DNA from: Limnohabitans sp. DM1
GTDB taxonomy: Bacteria > Pseudomonadota > Gammaproteobacteria > Burkholderiales > Burkholderiaceae_C
DNA length: 64,000 nt
Assembly (NCBI RefSeq): GCF_001269385.1
Contig: NZ_CXOO01000026.1
Span: 208,421-272,420, forward strand
Direction: 5' to 3'
The translations under genes and the position numbers were made by a program. Positions 56,892-64,000 of the stretch are shown here, in pieces; the stretch's first letter is position 1, and every line of letters begins with the position of its first letter. The notes under the pieces are model-generated. The model worked only from the letters and a program-made list of their open reading frames with translations, was not told where the DNA came from and did no database searches.

Positions 56892-59315
56892 TCACACCAC
56901 CGTGAGTTTGGCCACGCTCAGCGCCAGCCATTTCACGCCGTGGCGCGGAAAGTTGACCTGCGCCCGGGCATCGGTGCCCGTGCCCTCCACAGCCAGCACC
57001 TTGCCTTCGCCAAACTTGTTGTGGAACACATTTTTGCCTGCGCTGATGCCGTGCTCGGGCTCGGCTTTTTGCACCGGCACGGGCGGGCTTTTGTAGGTTT
57101 CGGTGCTCAGGCTGCTTTGGCCCCAGGCCGGGCGGGCATGGCGGTTTTGCGCCGGGGTTTGCCCCCATGCACCGCCCCCTCCAAAGCCACCCCCACTGGA
57201 CGAGCCCAGATTGGAAAAGCCTGCGTTCTTGGGCGTTATCCACTTCAAACACTCTTCGGGCAGCTCTTCCAGAAAGCGGCTTTTCATGTTGTAGCGGGTC
57301 TGGCCGTGCAGCATGCGCGTTTGCGAATGGCTCAGGTACAGGCGCTTGCGGGCGCGGGTGATGGCCACATACATCAGGCGGCGCTCTTCCTCGAGGCCGT
57401 CAAAATCGTTCATCGCGTTTTCGTGCGGAAACAGGCCTTCTTCCAGTCCGGTGATGAACACCGCGTCAAACTCCAGGCCCTTGCTGGCGTGCACGGTCAT
57501 CAGCTGCACCGCGTCTTCACCGGCCTGCGCCTGGTTGTCCCCAGCCTCCAGCGAGGCGTGCGTCAAGAAGGCCGCCAGCGGGCTCATGGTCACGCCGTCT
57601 TCACTGAATTCATCCGTGGTCACAGCTGCACTGGACTGCCGCGCTTCGCTCGCAGTGACGTTCATGCTCAGCCCCTGACTGGCCGGGCTTTGTGTCAAAC
57701 CTTGCGGCAGGGCCACCGCGCTGCGGCCAAAACCTTCTTGGGTGACAAAACTCTCGGCTGCGTTGACCAGTTCCTCCAAGTTTTCCACCCGGTCCGCGCC
57801 TTCTTTTTCGGCGCGGTAGTGGTTGACCAAGCCGGTCTTGTCCAGCACCAAGTCGATGATCTCGCGCAGCGTGAGCCCTTCAGTCTGCTCGCGCAGCACA
57901 TCGACCATGGCCACAAACGCCGCCAGATTGGCCCCGGCCTTGCCGGTGGTGGCGCTCACCGCATCGTGCAGCGAACAGCCTGCGGCACGGGCAGCGTCTT
58001 GCAACTGCTCGATGCTTCGTGCCCCGATGCCACGCGGCGGAAAGTTGACCACCCGCAAAAAGCTGGTGTCGTCGTTGGGGTTCTCCATCAGGCGCAAATA
58101 GGCCAGCGCGTGTTTGATTTCAGCCCGTTCAAAGAAGCGCAGACCGCCATACACCCGGTAAGGGAACCCGGCATTGAACAGCGCGGTTTCCAGCACCCGG
58201 CTTTGGGCGTTGCTGCGGTACAGCAGCGCGATTTCCTTGCGTTCGAAACCGTCTTGTTTGACCAGATTACGCAACTCTTCCACCAGCCACTGCGCCTCTG
58301 CAAAGTCGCTGGTCTGCTCGACCACGCGCACCGGCTCACCAGCGCCTTGGGTCGTGCGCAAGGTTTTGCCAAGGCGGGTCTTGTTGTGGCTGATCAGATG
58401 GTTGGCCGAGTCGAGGATGTTGCTGTAGCTGCGGTAGTTTTGCTCCAGCTTGATCTGGTGCTGAACCTGAAACTCGCGCACAAAGTCGGCCATATTGCCC
58501 ACGCGCGCCCCGCGAAAGGCGTAAATGCTCTGATCGTCATCCCCCACGGCCAACACGGCGCCCTCGCCCCCCTCACCGGGCAAACCCACCAGCTGCTTGA
58601 TCCAGGCGTATTGCAGCTTGTTGGTGTCTTGAAACTCGTCGATCAGGATGTGGCGAAAGCGCCTGCGGTAATGCTCGCGCACATGGGCGTTGTCGCGCAG
58701 CAGCTCATACGAGCGCAGCATCAGCTCGCCAAAATCCACCACACCTTCGCGCTGGCACTGCTCTTCGTACAGCTGGTACAGCTCCACCTTGCGGCGGGTT
58801 TCCTCGTCGCGCACCGGCACATCACCGGGGCGTTGACCGTCTTCTTTGCAACCCGAGATGAAGTACTGCAACTGCTTGGGCGGAAAGCGGTCTTCGTCCA
58901 CATTGAACTGCTTGCACAACCGCTTGATGGCCGACAGCTGGTCCTGCGTGTCCAGAATCTGAAAAGTCTGCGGCAAACCCGCCAGCTGGTAATGCGCCCG
59001 CAAAAAGCGGTTGCACAGACCGTGAAAGGTGCCAATCCACATGGCGTTCACATTGACCGGCAGCATGGCCTGCAGACGCAGCTTCATTTCCTTGGCGGCC
59101 TTGTTGGTGAAGGTGACTGCCAAAATGCCGCCGGGCGAGACCTGCGAGGTCTGCAAAAGCCAGGCGATCCGGGTAGTCAACACCCGGGTTTTGCCAGAAC
59201 CCGCCCCCGCCAAAATCAGCGCATGCTCGGACGGCAAAGCCACGGCCCGGTGTTGCTCATCGTTGAGCTGGGCGAGCAAGGGGGAGGAAGTGTTCGGGGA
59301 GGTGTCAGGCAGCAT
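56892..59315 (-). CDS. uvrD: UvrD-like DNA helicase II
   Basis: 807 aa SF1A helicase. Walker A ALILAGAGSGKTR is at residues 32-44, with further motifs LAVTFTNKAAKEMKLRL, ILIDEFQDTNKLQYAWIKQL, VGDDDQSIYAFRGA, QNYRSYSNIL, LMTVHASKGLEFDAVFITG and LMYVAITRARKRLYLSHSQT. It unwinds DNA in mismatch and excision repair. A C-terminal Gly/Ser-rich linker leads to the Tudor-like end (FGEGKVLAVEG). An extra segment at about residues 546-562, NVTASEARQSSAAV, is encoded by a repeat inserted in frame. The start at 59315 (MLPDTSP) is one of three possible. Confidence 0.93.
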   Translation of the reverse strand: MLPDTSPNTSSPLLAQLNDEQHRAVALPSEHALILAGAGSGKTRVLTTRIAWLLQTSQVSPGGILAVTFTNKAAKEMKLRLQAMLPVNVNAMWIGTFHGLCNRFLRAHYQLAGLPQTFQILDTQDQLSAIKRLCKQFNVDEDRFPPKQLQYFISGCKEDGQRPGDVPVRDEETRRKVELYQLYEEQCQREGVVDFGELMLRSYELLRDNAHVREHYRRRFRHILIDEFQDTNKLQYAWIKQLVGLPGEGGEGAVLAVGDDDQSIYAFRGARVGNMADFVREFQVQHQIKLEQNYRSYSNILDSANHLISHNKTRLGKTLRTTQGAGEPVRVVEQTSDFAEAQWLVEELRNLVKQDGFERKEIALLYRSNAQSRVLETALFNAGFPYRVYGGLRFFERAEIKHALAYLRLMENPNDDTSFLRVVNFPPRGIGARSIEQLQDAARAAGCSLHDAVSATTGKAGANLAAFVAMVDVLREQTEGLTLREIIDLVLDKTGLVNHYRAEKEGADRVENLEELVNAAESFVTQEGFGRSAVALPQGLTQSPASQGLSMNVTASEARQSSAAVTTDEFSEDGVTMSPLAAFLTHASLEAGDNQAQAGEDAVQLMTVHASKGLEFDAVFITGLEEGLFPHENAMNDFDGLEEERRLMYVAITRARKRLYLSHSQTRMLHGQTRYNMKSRFLEELPEECLKWITPKNAGFSNLGSSSGGGFGGGGAWGQTPAQNRHARPAWGQSSLSTETYKSPPVPVQKAEPEHGISAGKNVFHNKFGEGKVLAVEGTGTDARAQVNFPRHGVKWLALSVAKLTVV
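57636..57664. repeat. Copy of the GCGAGCGAAGCGCGGCAATCC-type repeat inside uvrD
   Basis: CTGCCGCGCTTCGCTCGCAG with GTGAC after it is the reverse complement of the repeat at 33915 and 59577. On the uvrD strand it encodes TASEARQSS, a peptide that marks this repeat when it lands in a reading frame. Confidence 0.8.
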
Positions 59316-59424
59316 AGGGGGAGATTGTAGGAGGGGCATTCCCATCGGATGGGATTGGCGATCCACACACTGGCAACGTCACCAAACTTGTATGTTTGAC
59401 CCGGATTCCGATGGAAGATACGCC

Positions 59425-59605
59425 ATGAGACCGTCACTTGCACTGCAAACTCACCGAGCCACCATCCGCAGCGTGGTCGAAAGCCACCGTGCCGGACTAT
59501 CTGGGCCACATGCTGGCAGCCATCGAGCGAGTTGATCGTCACACGGTGGGGATCAACGAAGCCATAAGGGCAGCTGTCATTGCGAGCGAAGCGCGGCAAT
59601 CCAGC
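59425..59605 (+). pseudogene. Remnant of a nucleotidyltransferase (MNT) and HEPN toxin-antitoxin pair
   Basis: From 59425, MRPSLALQTHRATIRSVVES and HRA match the N-terminus of MntA-like minimal nucleotidyltransferases. About 30 bp later in another frame, VPDYLGHMLAAIERVDRHTV matches the N-terminus of HEPN (DUF86) toxins, cut off after GIN by the GCGAGCGAAGCG-type repeat at 59577-59605. The whole middle, including catalytic motifs of both proteins, is gone. Confidence 0.6.
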
Positions 59606-59740
59606 AGCGACGCCCACAACAGGCTTTGGTCCCAAACGCCATCAATCTTTCAACTTATCGACAAGCCAACGACGAAGCGGATCAAGTCGAGAGCGCACAG
59701 GCTGAAGACGGCATAGCCTATCGGCTGTTGGCTCCAAACG

Positions 59741-61050
59741 GTGAGCATGCCGCAAGTCGATACAGCTGCTTTGACACACCAGCACTTGCTGCGCAGCCTG
59801 GACGCGTTGATGGATCACCAAGAAGCTGTGGACGATGTGGTGGCCAGTTTGCTGCGCCCTTTGGTCGATCAAGACTTGTCGCTGGTGTTTTATGACCTCA
59901 CCACCATCCGCGCCGCCGGCCTGTCCGAACAAGCGGGCGATGTGCGCCAGTACGGCATGGCCAAAGAGGGGCTGATTGCCCGGCAATTCATGCTCGGCGT
60001 GGTGCAGACCGCAGAAGGCTTGCCGATTTACCACGAGGTGTTCGATGGCAACCAGGCCGAGTCACCCACCTTGATGCCCACGCTCAAGAAGGTGCTGGCG
60101 CGCTTTGGCCACATCAAGCGCTTGATTGTGGTGGCCGATAGGGCTTGCTGTCTTTGGACAACATCGATGAGTTGGGCAAGATCACGCGGCCCAATGCGAC
60201 AGGTGGCCAGGCCCTTGAATTCATTCTGGCCGTGCCAGGCAGGCGCTACGGTGAATTTGTGGATGTTTTGCAAGACTTCCAGGCCAAGGCGGCCAAGGCC
60301 GAGCCAGAGAACATCGAAGAGCTGCCCTGGCAGGGCTTGCGGCTGGTGGTGGCGCACCACCCCGAGCGGGCCAAAGAGCAAACGCAGTTGCGCAGTGAGC
60401 GCATTGCCGCTTTGGAGGCCCAAGCACAAGCTTGGGCTGGCAAGCTCGATGGGCAAGCCGGCGCACCAGACGGCACCAAAGTGGGCCGAGGACGCAAGCT
60501 GTCTGACAGCGGGGCCAAGGCGCGGCTGTACCACGAGGTCAAAGAGGCGCATCTGGCCAAAATCGTCAAAGTAGATTTGAAGGGCGAGTTGTTCAGCTTC
60601 GCCATTGACGAGGCAACGCTCAAGCAAGCGCAGCTGATGGACGGCAAGCTGATGCTGGTGACCAACGTCAACGACTTGAACCCCGCAGAGGTGGTGCAGC
60701 GCTACAAGGCGCTGGCCGACATTGAGCGGGGCTTTAAGGTGCTCAAGTCGGAGATAGAGATTGTGCCGGTGTACCACCGGCTGCCCCAACGCATGAGGGC
60801 ACATGCTTTTGTTTGTTTCTTGGCCCTGATCGTGTACCGGGTGATGCGCCAAAGGTTGAAGTTAGCCAAGAGTGATTTGTCGCCGGAAACAGCGCTGTCG
60901 CAGCTGAGCCGAATTCAGCGGCACAAGGTCAGGATCAACAACGCGCAACCGATAGAAGGAATATCGAGTATCAATGACCTGCAAGCGCAGGTGCTGGAGA
61001 GTTTGAAGATCAAAAAACCGACACAAGACGCCCAGATGACCCTCTTGTAG
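59741..61050 (+). pseudogene. IS1634-type transposase, 5'-truncated and frameshifted
   Basis: Two frames join into one DDE transposase: SMPQVDTAALTHQHLLRSLD, DLSLVFYDLTTIRAAGLSEQ and HIKRLIVVADR, then after a 1-nt loss near 60143 GLLSLDNIDELGKITRPNAT, FVCFLALIVYRVMRQRLKLA and the stop at 61050. About 436 codons remain. The usual N-terminal 100 or so residues are missing; just upstream only CWLQTV can still be read in frame. No terminal inverted repeats were found. Confidence 0.85.
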
Positions 61051-61189
61051 TGGCAAGTTTCGAGCTGGCCCTATATGAATCAAGGACTTACGTCAGTTGG
61101 TGTCGAACTCGGGTGTCCAACAGCTTATCTTGTGTAAACAAGATTTACAGCACATAATATGTATCCCACATATACATACTGGATGCTGT

Positions 61190-61456
61190 ATGAACGGCTA
61201 CGCGATTCAAACGCCTGATCAACTCAAGCACGTCATTGTCGGCTTTAGAAAAAGTGCTGGCTTGACCCAGGAAGATATGGCGATGCGTTTGGGCGTCGCG
61301 CAGCAGACGTATTCCACCAGCGAACGCAATGCCGCCAATATGAGTGTGACCAAGTTGCTCTCCGTCCTCCATGCATTGGGGGTGGAGTTGGTGCTGCAGC
61401 CGAAGTCGGCACCCAGATCTTCAGCCGACTCCGGCGTGAAGACTGCACAGTGGTGA
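61190..61456 (+). CDS. hipB: HipB-like antitoxin, XRE helix-turn-helix
   Basis: 88 aa. The Cro/C1 helix-turn-helix is FRKSAGLTQEDMAMRLGVAQ (residues about 20-40), then LLSVLHALGVELVLQPK, the dimer strand of HipB. It binds the HipA kinase and the promoter. The start at 61190 follows an AT-rich stretch with TATGTATCCCACATATACATA as a possible operator. Its stop lies 5 bp before the chosen hipA start. Confidence 0.87.
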   Translation: MNGYAIQTPDQLKHVIVGFRKSAGLTQEDMAMRLGVAQQTYSTSERNAANMSVTKLLSVLHALGVELVLQPKSAPRSSADSGVKTAQW

Positions 61457-61461
61457 ACATC

Positions 61462-62781
61462 ATGAATCGCCTTGTGCTGTGGATGAACGGTGTGAAGGTC
61501 GGTACCTGGTCCGTTTCGCAGGGCAGGCACCAGCTTCAGTATGAAGACAGTTGGTTGCAGTCCCCGCAGGCGCGCCCACTGTCGCTGACATTGCCCTTCA
61601 CGCCTGGCAACCAGCCTCATCGTGGTGACATGGTGGCGGCATGGTTTGACAACCTTTTGCCAGACAGCCTCAGCTTGAGGGAGCGCATTGCCACACGCTT
61701 CAAGACCAAGGGGCAAAGCACATTCGATTTGTTGGCAGAAGTTGGCCGTGACAGTGTGGGTGCCATACGTTTGTTGCCAGAAAGCCATGCACCCGGTGAT
61801 AACAAGACCATTGAGGCCCAGCCCTTGGCTGAAGCTGAAATCGCCCAACTGCTGACCAGTGTCTCCAGTGCTCAAGGATGGCTGGATACGGACTTCAAAG
61901 CAGACGACTTCAGAATTTCACTGGCCGGGGCACAAGAAAAAACGGCACTGCTCAAAGTCAAGAATCAGTGGATGCGCCCTTTGGGACCGACCGCCACGAC
62001 ACACATTCTGAAGTTGCCACTGGGCATGGTTGCCAACATGCAGCTGGACATGTCGGGCTCAGTAGAAAACGAATGGCTTTGCGCCCAACTGATGCAGGCC
62101 TATGGTGTCCCTAGTGCGCATTGCACGATGGAACAATTTGAAGACATCAAGGTGCTGGCGGTTGAGCGATTTGATCGCGTGTGGTCCGAAGACACATCAT
62201 GGTTGATTCGTTTGCCACAAGAAGACATGTGCCAGGCTTTGGGCTACCCCAGTCACTTGAAATATGAGGCCGATGGTGGCCCTGGGATGGACAAAATTCT
62301 GAACTTGCTCAACGGTTCTATTCAAGCAGCGCAAGACAAGTTCAACTTCATCAAGGCGCAGTTCTTGTTCTGGTTGCTGTGTGCCAGCGACGGTCATGCC
62401 AAGAATTTCAGCATCCACATCAAAGCCGGTGGCAGCTATGCCATGACGCCTGTGTATGACGTGCTTTCTCTCTACCCCGTGTTGGGGCATGGCCCCAATC
62501 TTGTGCCACCTCAAAAAGTCAGGATGGCAATGGCTTTGACGGGAAAGAATGCGCACTGGAAGATGCAAGAAATTCAACCCCGACACTGGCATGAATTGGC
62601 CAAGCGACATGGCATGGCGCCAACGGGTGCTGACAGCCCCTATGAGCAAGTCATTGAACAGACACCTGCTGCCATTGCAAAAGTCCAAGATCTGCTTGCG
62701 CAAGGCTTTCCAGACCACATCAGCACAAGCATCCTGCAAGGCTTGGGTGCCGCGGCCAAACGTTATGCCCAATCTCAATAG
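61462..62781 (+). CDS. hipA: HipA-family serine/threonine kinase toxin
   Basis: 439 aa, full length. N-domain MNRLVLWMNGVKVGTWSVSQ and DNLLPDSLSLRERIA, ATP-site segment ISLAGAQEKTALL, KLPLGMVANMQ, and the catalytic ASDGHAKNFSIH followed by TPVYDVLSLYP (metal-binding Asp). HipA phosphorylates GltX and so stops translation, giving persister cells. The ATG at 61462 is preferred to GTG codons at 61450 or 61453 that overlap the hipB stop. No inactivating change seen. Confidence 0.92.
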   Translation: MNRLVLWMNGVKVGTWSVSQGRHQLQYEDSWLQSPQARPLSLTLPFTPGNQPHRGDMVAAWFDNLLPDSLSLRERIATRFKTKGQSTFDLLAEVGRDSVGAIRLLPESHAPGDNKTIEAQPLAEAEIAQLLTSVSSAQGWLDTDFKADDFRISLAGAQEKTALLKVKNQWMRPLGPTATTHILKLPLGMVANMQLDMSGSVENEWLCAQLMQAYGVPSAHCTMEQFEDIKVLAVERFDRVWSEDTSWLIRLPQEDMCQALGYPSHLKYEADGGPGMDKILNLLNGSIQAAQDKFNFIKAQFLFWLLCASDGHAKNFSIHIKAGGSYAMTPVYDVLSLYPVLGHGPNLVPPQKVRMAMALTGKNAHWKMQEIQPRHWHELAKRHGMAPTGADSPYEQVIEQTPAAIAKVQDLLAQGFPDHISTSILQGLGAAAKRYAQSQ

Positions 62782-62829
62782 GATTCCTTCAGTTTCAAGC
62801 TTTGCAGCACCAGCAAGCTGCTCAATCAC

Positions 62830-63711
62830 ATGAAGCATCAGGACCCAGCCCTTCTCGCCCCTCTTCTCCTCTTATTGGCCCTCACCCTCCTGGCCCTGGC
62901 CGAGTTCATGGGGGCTTCGGGCTATTGGGCCTGGGTCAAGGCGGGGGCCGAAGCGGCGGCAGTGGGAGGCATGGCCGATTGGTTTGCCGTGGTGGTGCTG
63001 TTTCGCCACCCTTTGGGCATCCCCATTCCCCACACGGCCATCATCCCCAAAAGCAAGGCGCGCATTGCCGACAGCATGGCCGAGTTTGTGCACGCACATT
63101 TCTTGCAGCGCGACAAGCTGCTGGCCAAGTTGGCGGATTTCAATGTGGCCCGGCATTTGGGCGAGTGGCTGCAGCAAGCCATGCAGGTGCAGCATTTTGT
63201 GCAGGGCGTGCGGAAGTTGTTGCTCGGTACGCTGCACACCCTGGACGACGCCCCCATGCGCCAGGCCTTGACCGATGCACTGACGACGCAGGCGCAGCGC
63301 TGGAACGCCGCCAGCACTTTGGGGCAAACGCTGGATTTGGTGACCAAGGACAACCGGCATCAGCAGGTGCTGAACATGGGTCTTGAGAAAGTTGCCGCCC
63401 TGCTGGAAGCTCCGCAGGTGGGCGAGTTTTTGGGCCAGCAGATCCATGAATTCCTCAAGAAGGATTACCCCAAGATTCACTGGGCCGTGGATGCGCTGCA
63501 TTCCGCCGCCGATTTAAGCCAGTCTGCCGCCGACAAATTGCGTGATGCCGTGATCCGCTACATGCAAGCGGTCTTGTCCAACCCGGCGCACCCGCACCGC
63601 GAAGATTTCTCTCGATGGGTGGCCCAGTACACGGACCAGTTGCGCACCGATGCGGATTTGCAAAAAGAGGCTCTGATGAATTTCAAGTGGGTTGCCCAGC
63701 ATGAGGATTGA
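62830..63711 (+). pseudogene. DUF445 membrane protein, C-terminus lost to an insertion sequence
   Basis: 293 codons. LLALTLLALAEFMGASGYWA is a membrane segment, followed by the family motif GGMADWFAVVVLFRHPLGIP, PIPHTAIIPKSKARIADSMA and a long helical part. Family members are about 420 residues long. The frame leaves family-like sequence after REDFSRWVAQYTDQLRTDAD and ends MNFKWVAQHED in the DNA of an ISL3-type element, so about 120 residues are missing. Confidence 0.8.
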
Positions 63712-64000
63712 TAGCGTGGAAGTCGAGTCTCCCGGCGATCAAGAAGATGACAGTCTTGATCGTTGTGATTCGCGTAAACCCACGCGCACGACGCTTGGAT
63801 GCCTGGAACAAACCGTTGATGGCTTCGAGGAATCCGTTGGTCTGGCGTGTCTGCGCCCAGGCCACGATGCCTTCCATATGAGCGCGGATCATCTTGGCAA
63901 CGTCCTTCATCGGTTCGACCTTGGAGCGCATCACGCATGTGCACCAGTGATCCAGCATGGTTCGCACAACGTTGATCTGCTTTCGATCAAGGATCTCACG
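63669..64000 (-). mobile_element. ISL3-type insertion sequence, left end, continuing beyond the window
   Basis: The end is probably at about 63669 (GGCTCTGATGAATTTCAAGT), where the DUF445 frame loses its family sequence and about 14 bp outside the transposase stop. The other end is not in the window, so the inverted repeat and target duplication cannot be confirmed. Confidence 0.65.
63683..64000 (-). CDS. ISL3-family transposase, C-terminal part
   Basis: About 105 codons at the C-terminus, from REILDRKQINVVRTMLDHWC through QTRQTNGFLEAINGLFQASK and RRARGFTRITTIKTVIFLIA to DFHAINPHAGQPT. The GFLEAINGLFQASKRRARGF block with its catalytic Glu is typical of the ISL3 DDE transposase. The rest lies to the right of the window. 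Confidence 0.85.
   Translation of the reverse strand, partial: REILDRKQINVVRTMLDHWCTCVMRSKVEPMKDVAKMIRAHMEGIVAWAQTRQTNGFLEAINGLFQASKRRARGFTRITTIKTVIFLIAGRLDFHAINPHAGQPT

Noticed and set aside
56940..59330. Plus-strand open frame of about 800 codons opposite uvrD
   Set aside because: Antisense shadow of uvrD; no domains.

Overview
The window looks like a chromosomal segment of a Burkholderiales betaproteobacterium, most likely family Comamonadaceae. The main reasons are the order gyrA-serC-pheA-tyrA-aroA/cmk-rpsA-ihfB-lapA-lapB, the ompA-ubiG-gph-ssrA block, high GC, and betaproteobacterial protein sequences throughout. It is mostly ordinary, dense core genome with REP-like palindromes in many of the gaps, plus a few accessory patches.

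Layout. 1-2.1 kb: last steps of protocatechuate 4,5-cleavage (ligJ, ligK) divergent from a LysR regulator. 3.3 kb: small cupin. 4.0-6.9 kb: polA. 7.0-10.05 kb: a decayed integrative mini-element between polA and ssrA, bounded by a 20-bp direct repeat, with an internally deleted P4-type integrase, a YefM/YoeB toxin-antitoxin pair and an HTH regulator. 10.1-12.7 kb: ssrA (tmRNA), gph, ubiG and an OmpA-family gene, all on the minus strand. 12.9-25.0 kb: gyrA, serC, pheA, tyrA, a fused aroA-cmk, rpsA, ihfB, lapA, lapB and a ComEA-like gene. 25.1-32.3 kb: 5-oxoprolinase and a MarR-type regulator divergent from a DctPQM TRAP transporter. 32.4-33.9 kb: rdgC and crcB.

34.1-46.5 kb is the most coherent metabolic island. 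xsc, ackA and soeABC form one minus-strand operon: Xsc cleaves sulfoacetaldehyde to acetyl phosphate and sulfite, AckA makes ATP from acetyl phosphate, and SoeABC oxidises sulfite to sulfate at the membrane. The divergent plus-strand operon is iclR, cobS-like, cobT-like and a TauE-type exporter, with 4-bp start/stop overlaps at every junction. The tight coupling of a CobS/CobT AAA+/VWA pair to sulfite metabolism is the most interesting feature here, and might mark a maturation system for the molybdoenzyme.

46.6-56.7 kb: DUF6429, a frameshifted DUF1345 gene, argH, a DUF4139 protein, an LCMT-type methyltransferase, hemerythrin, an SDR, a thiolase, a 2OG-Fe dioxygenase and SlyD. A 177-bp MITE-like element is present twice (50.9 and 52.8 kb). 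56.9-64 kb: uvrD carrying an in-frame repeat, a decayed nucleotidyltransferase/HEPN pair, a broken IS1634-type transposase, hipBA, and a DUF445 gene truncated by an ISL3-type insertion sequence that runs off the right edge.
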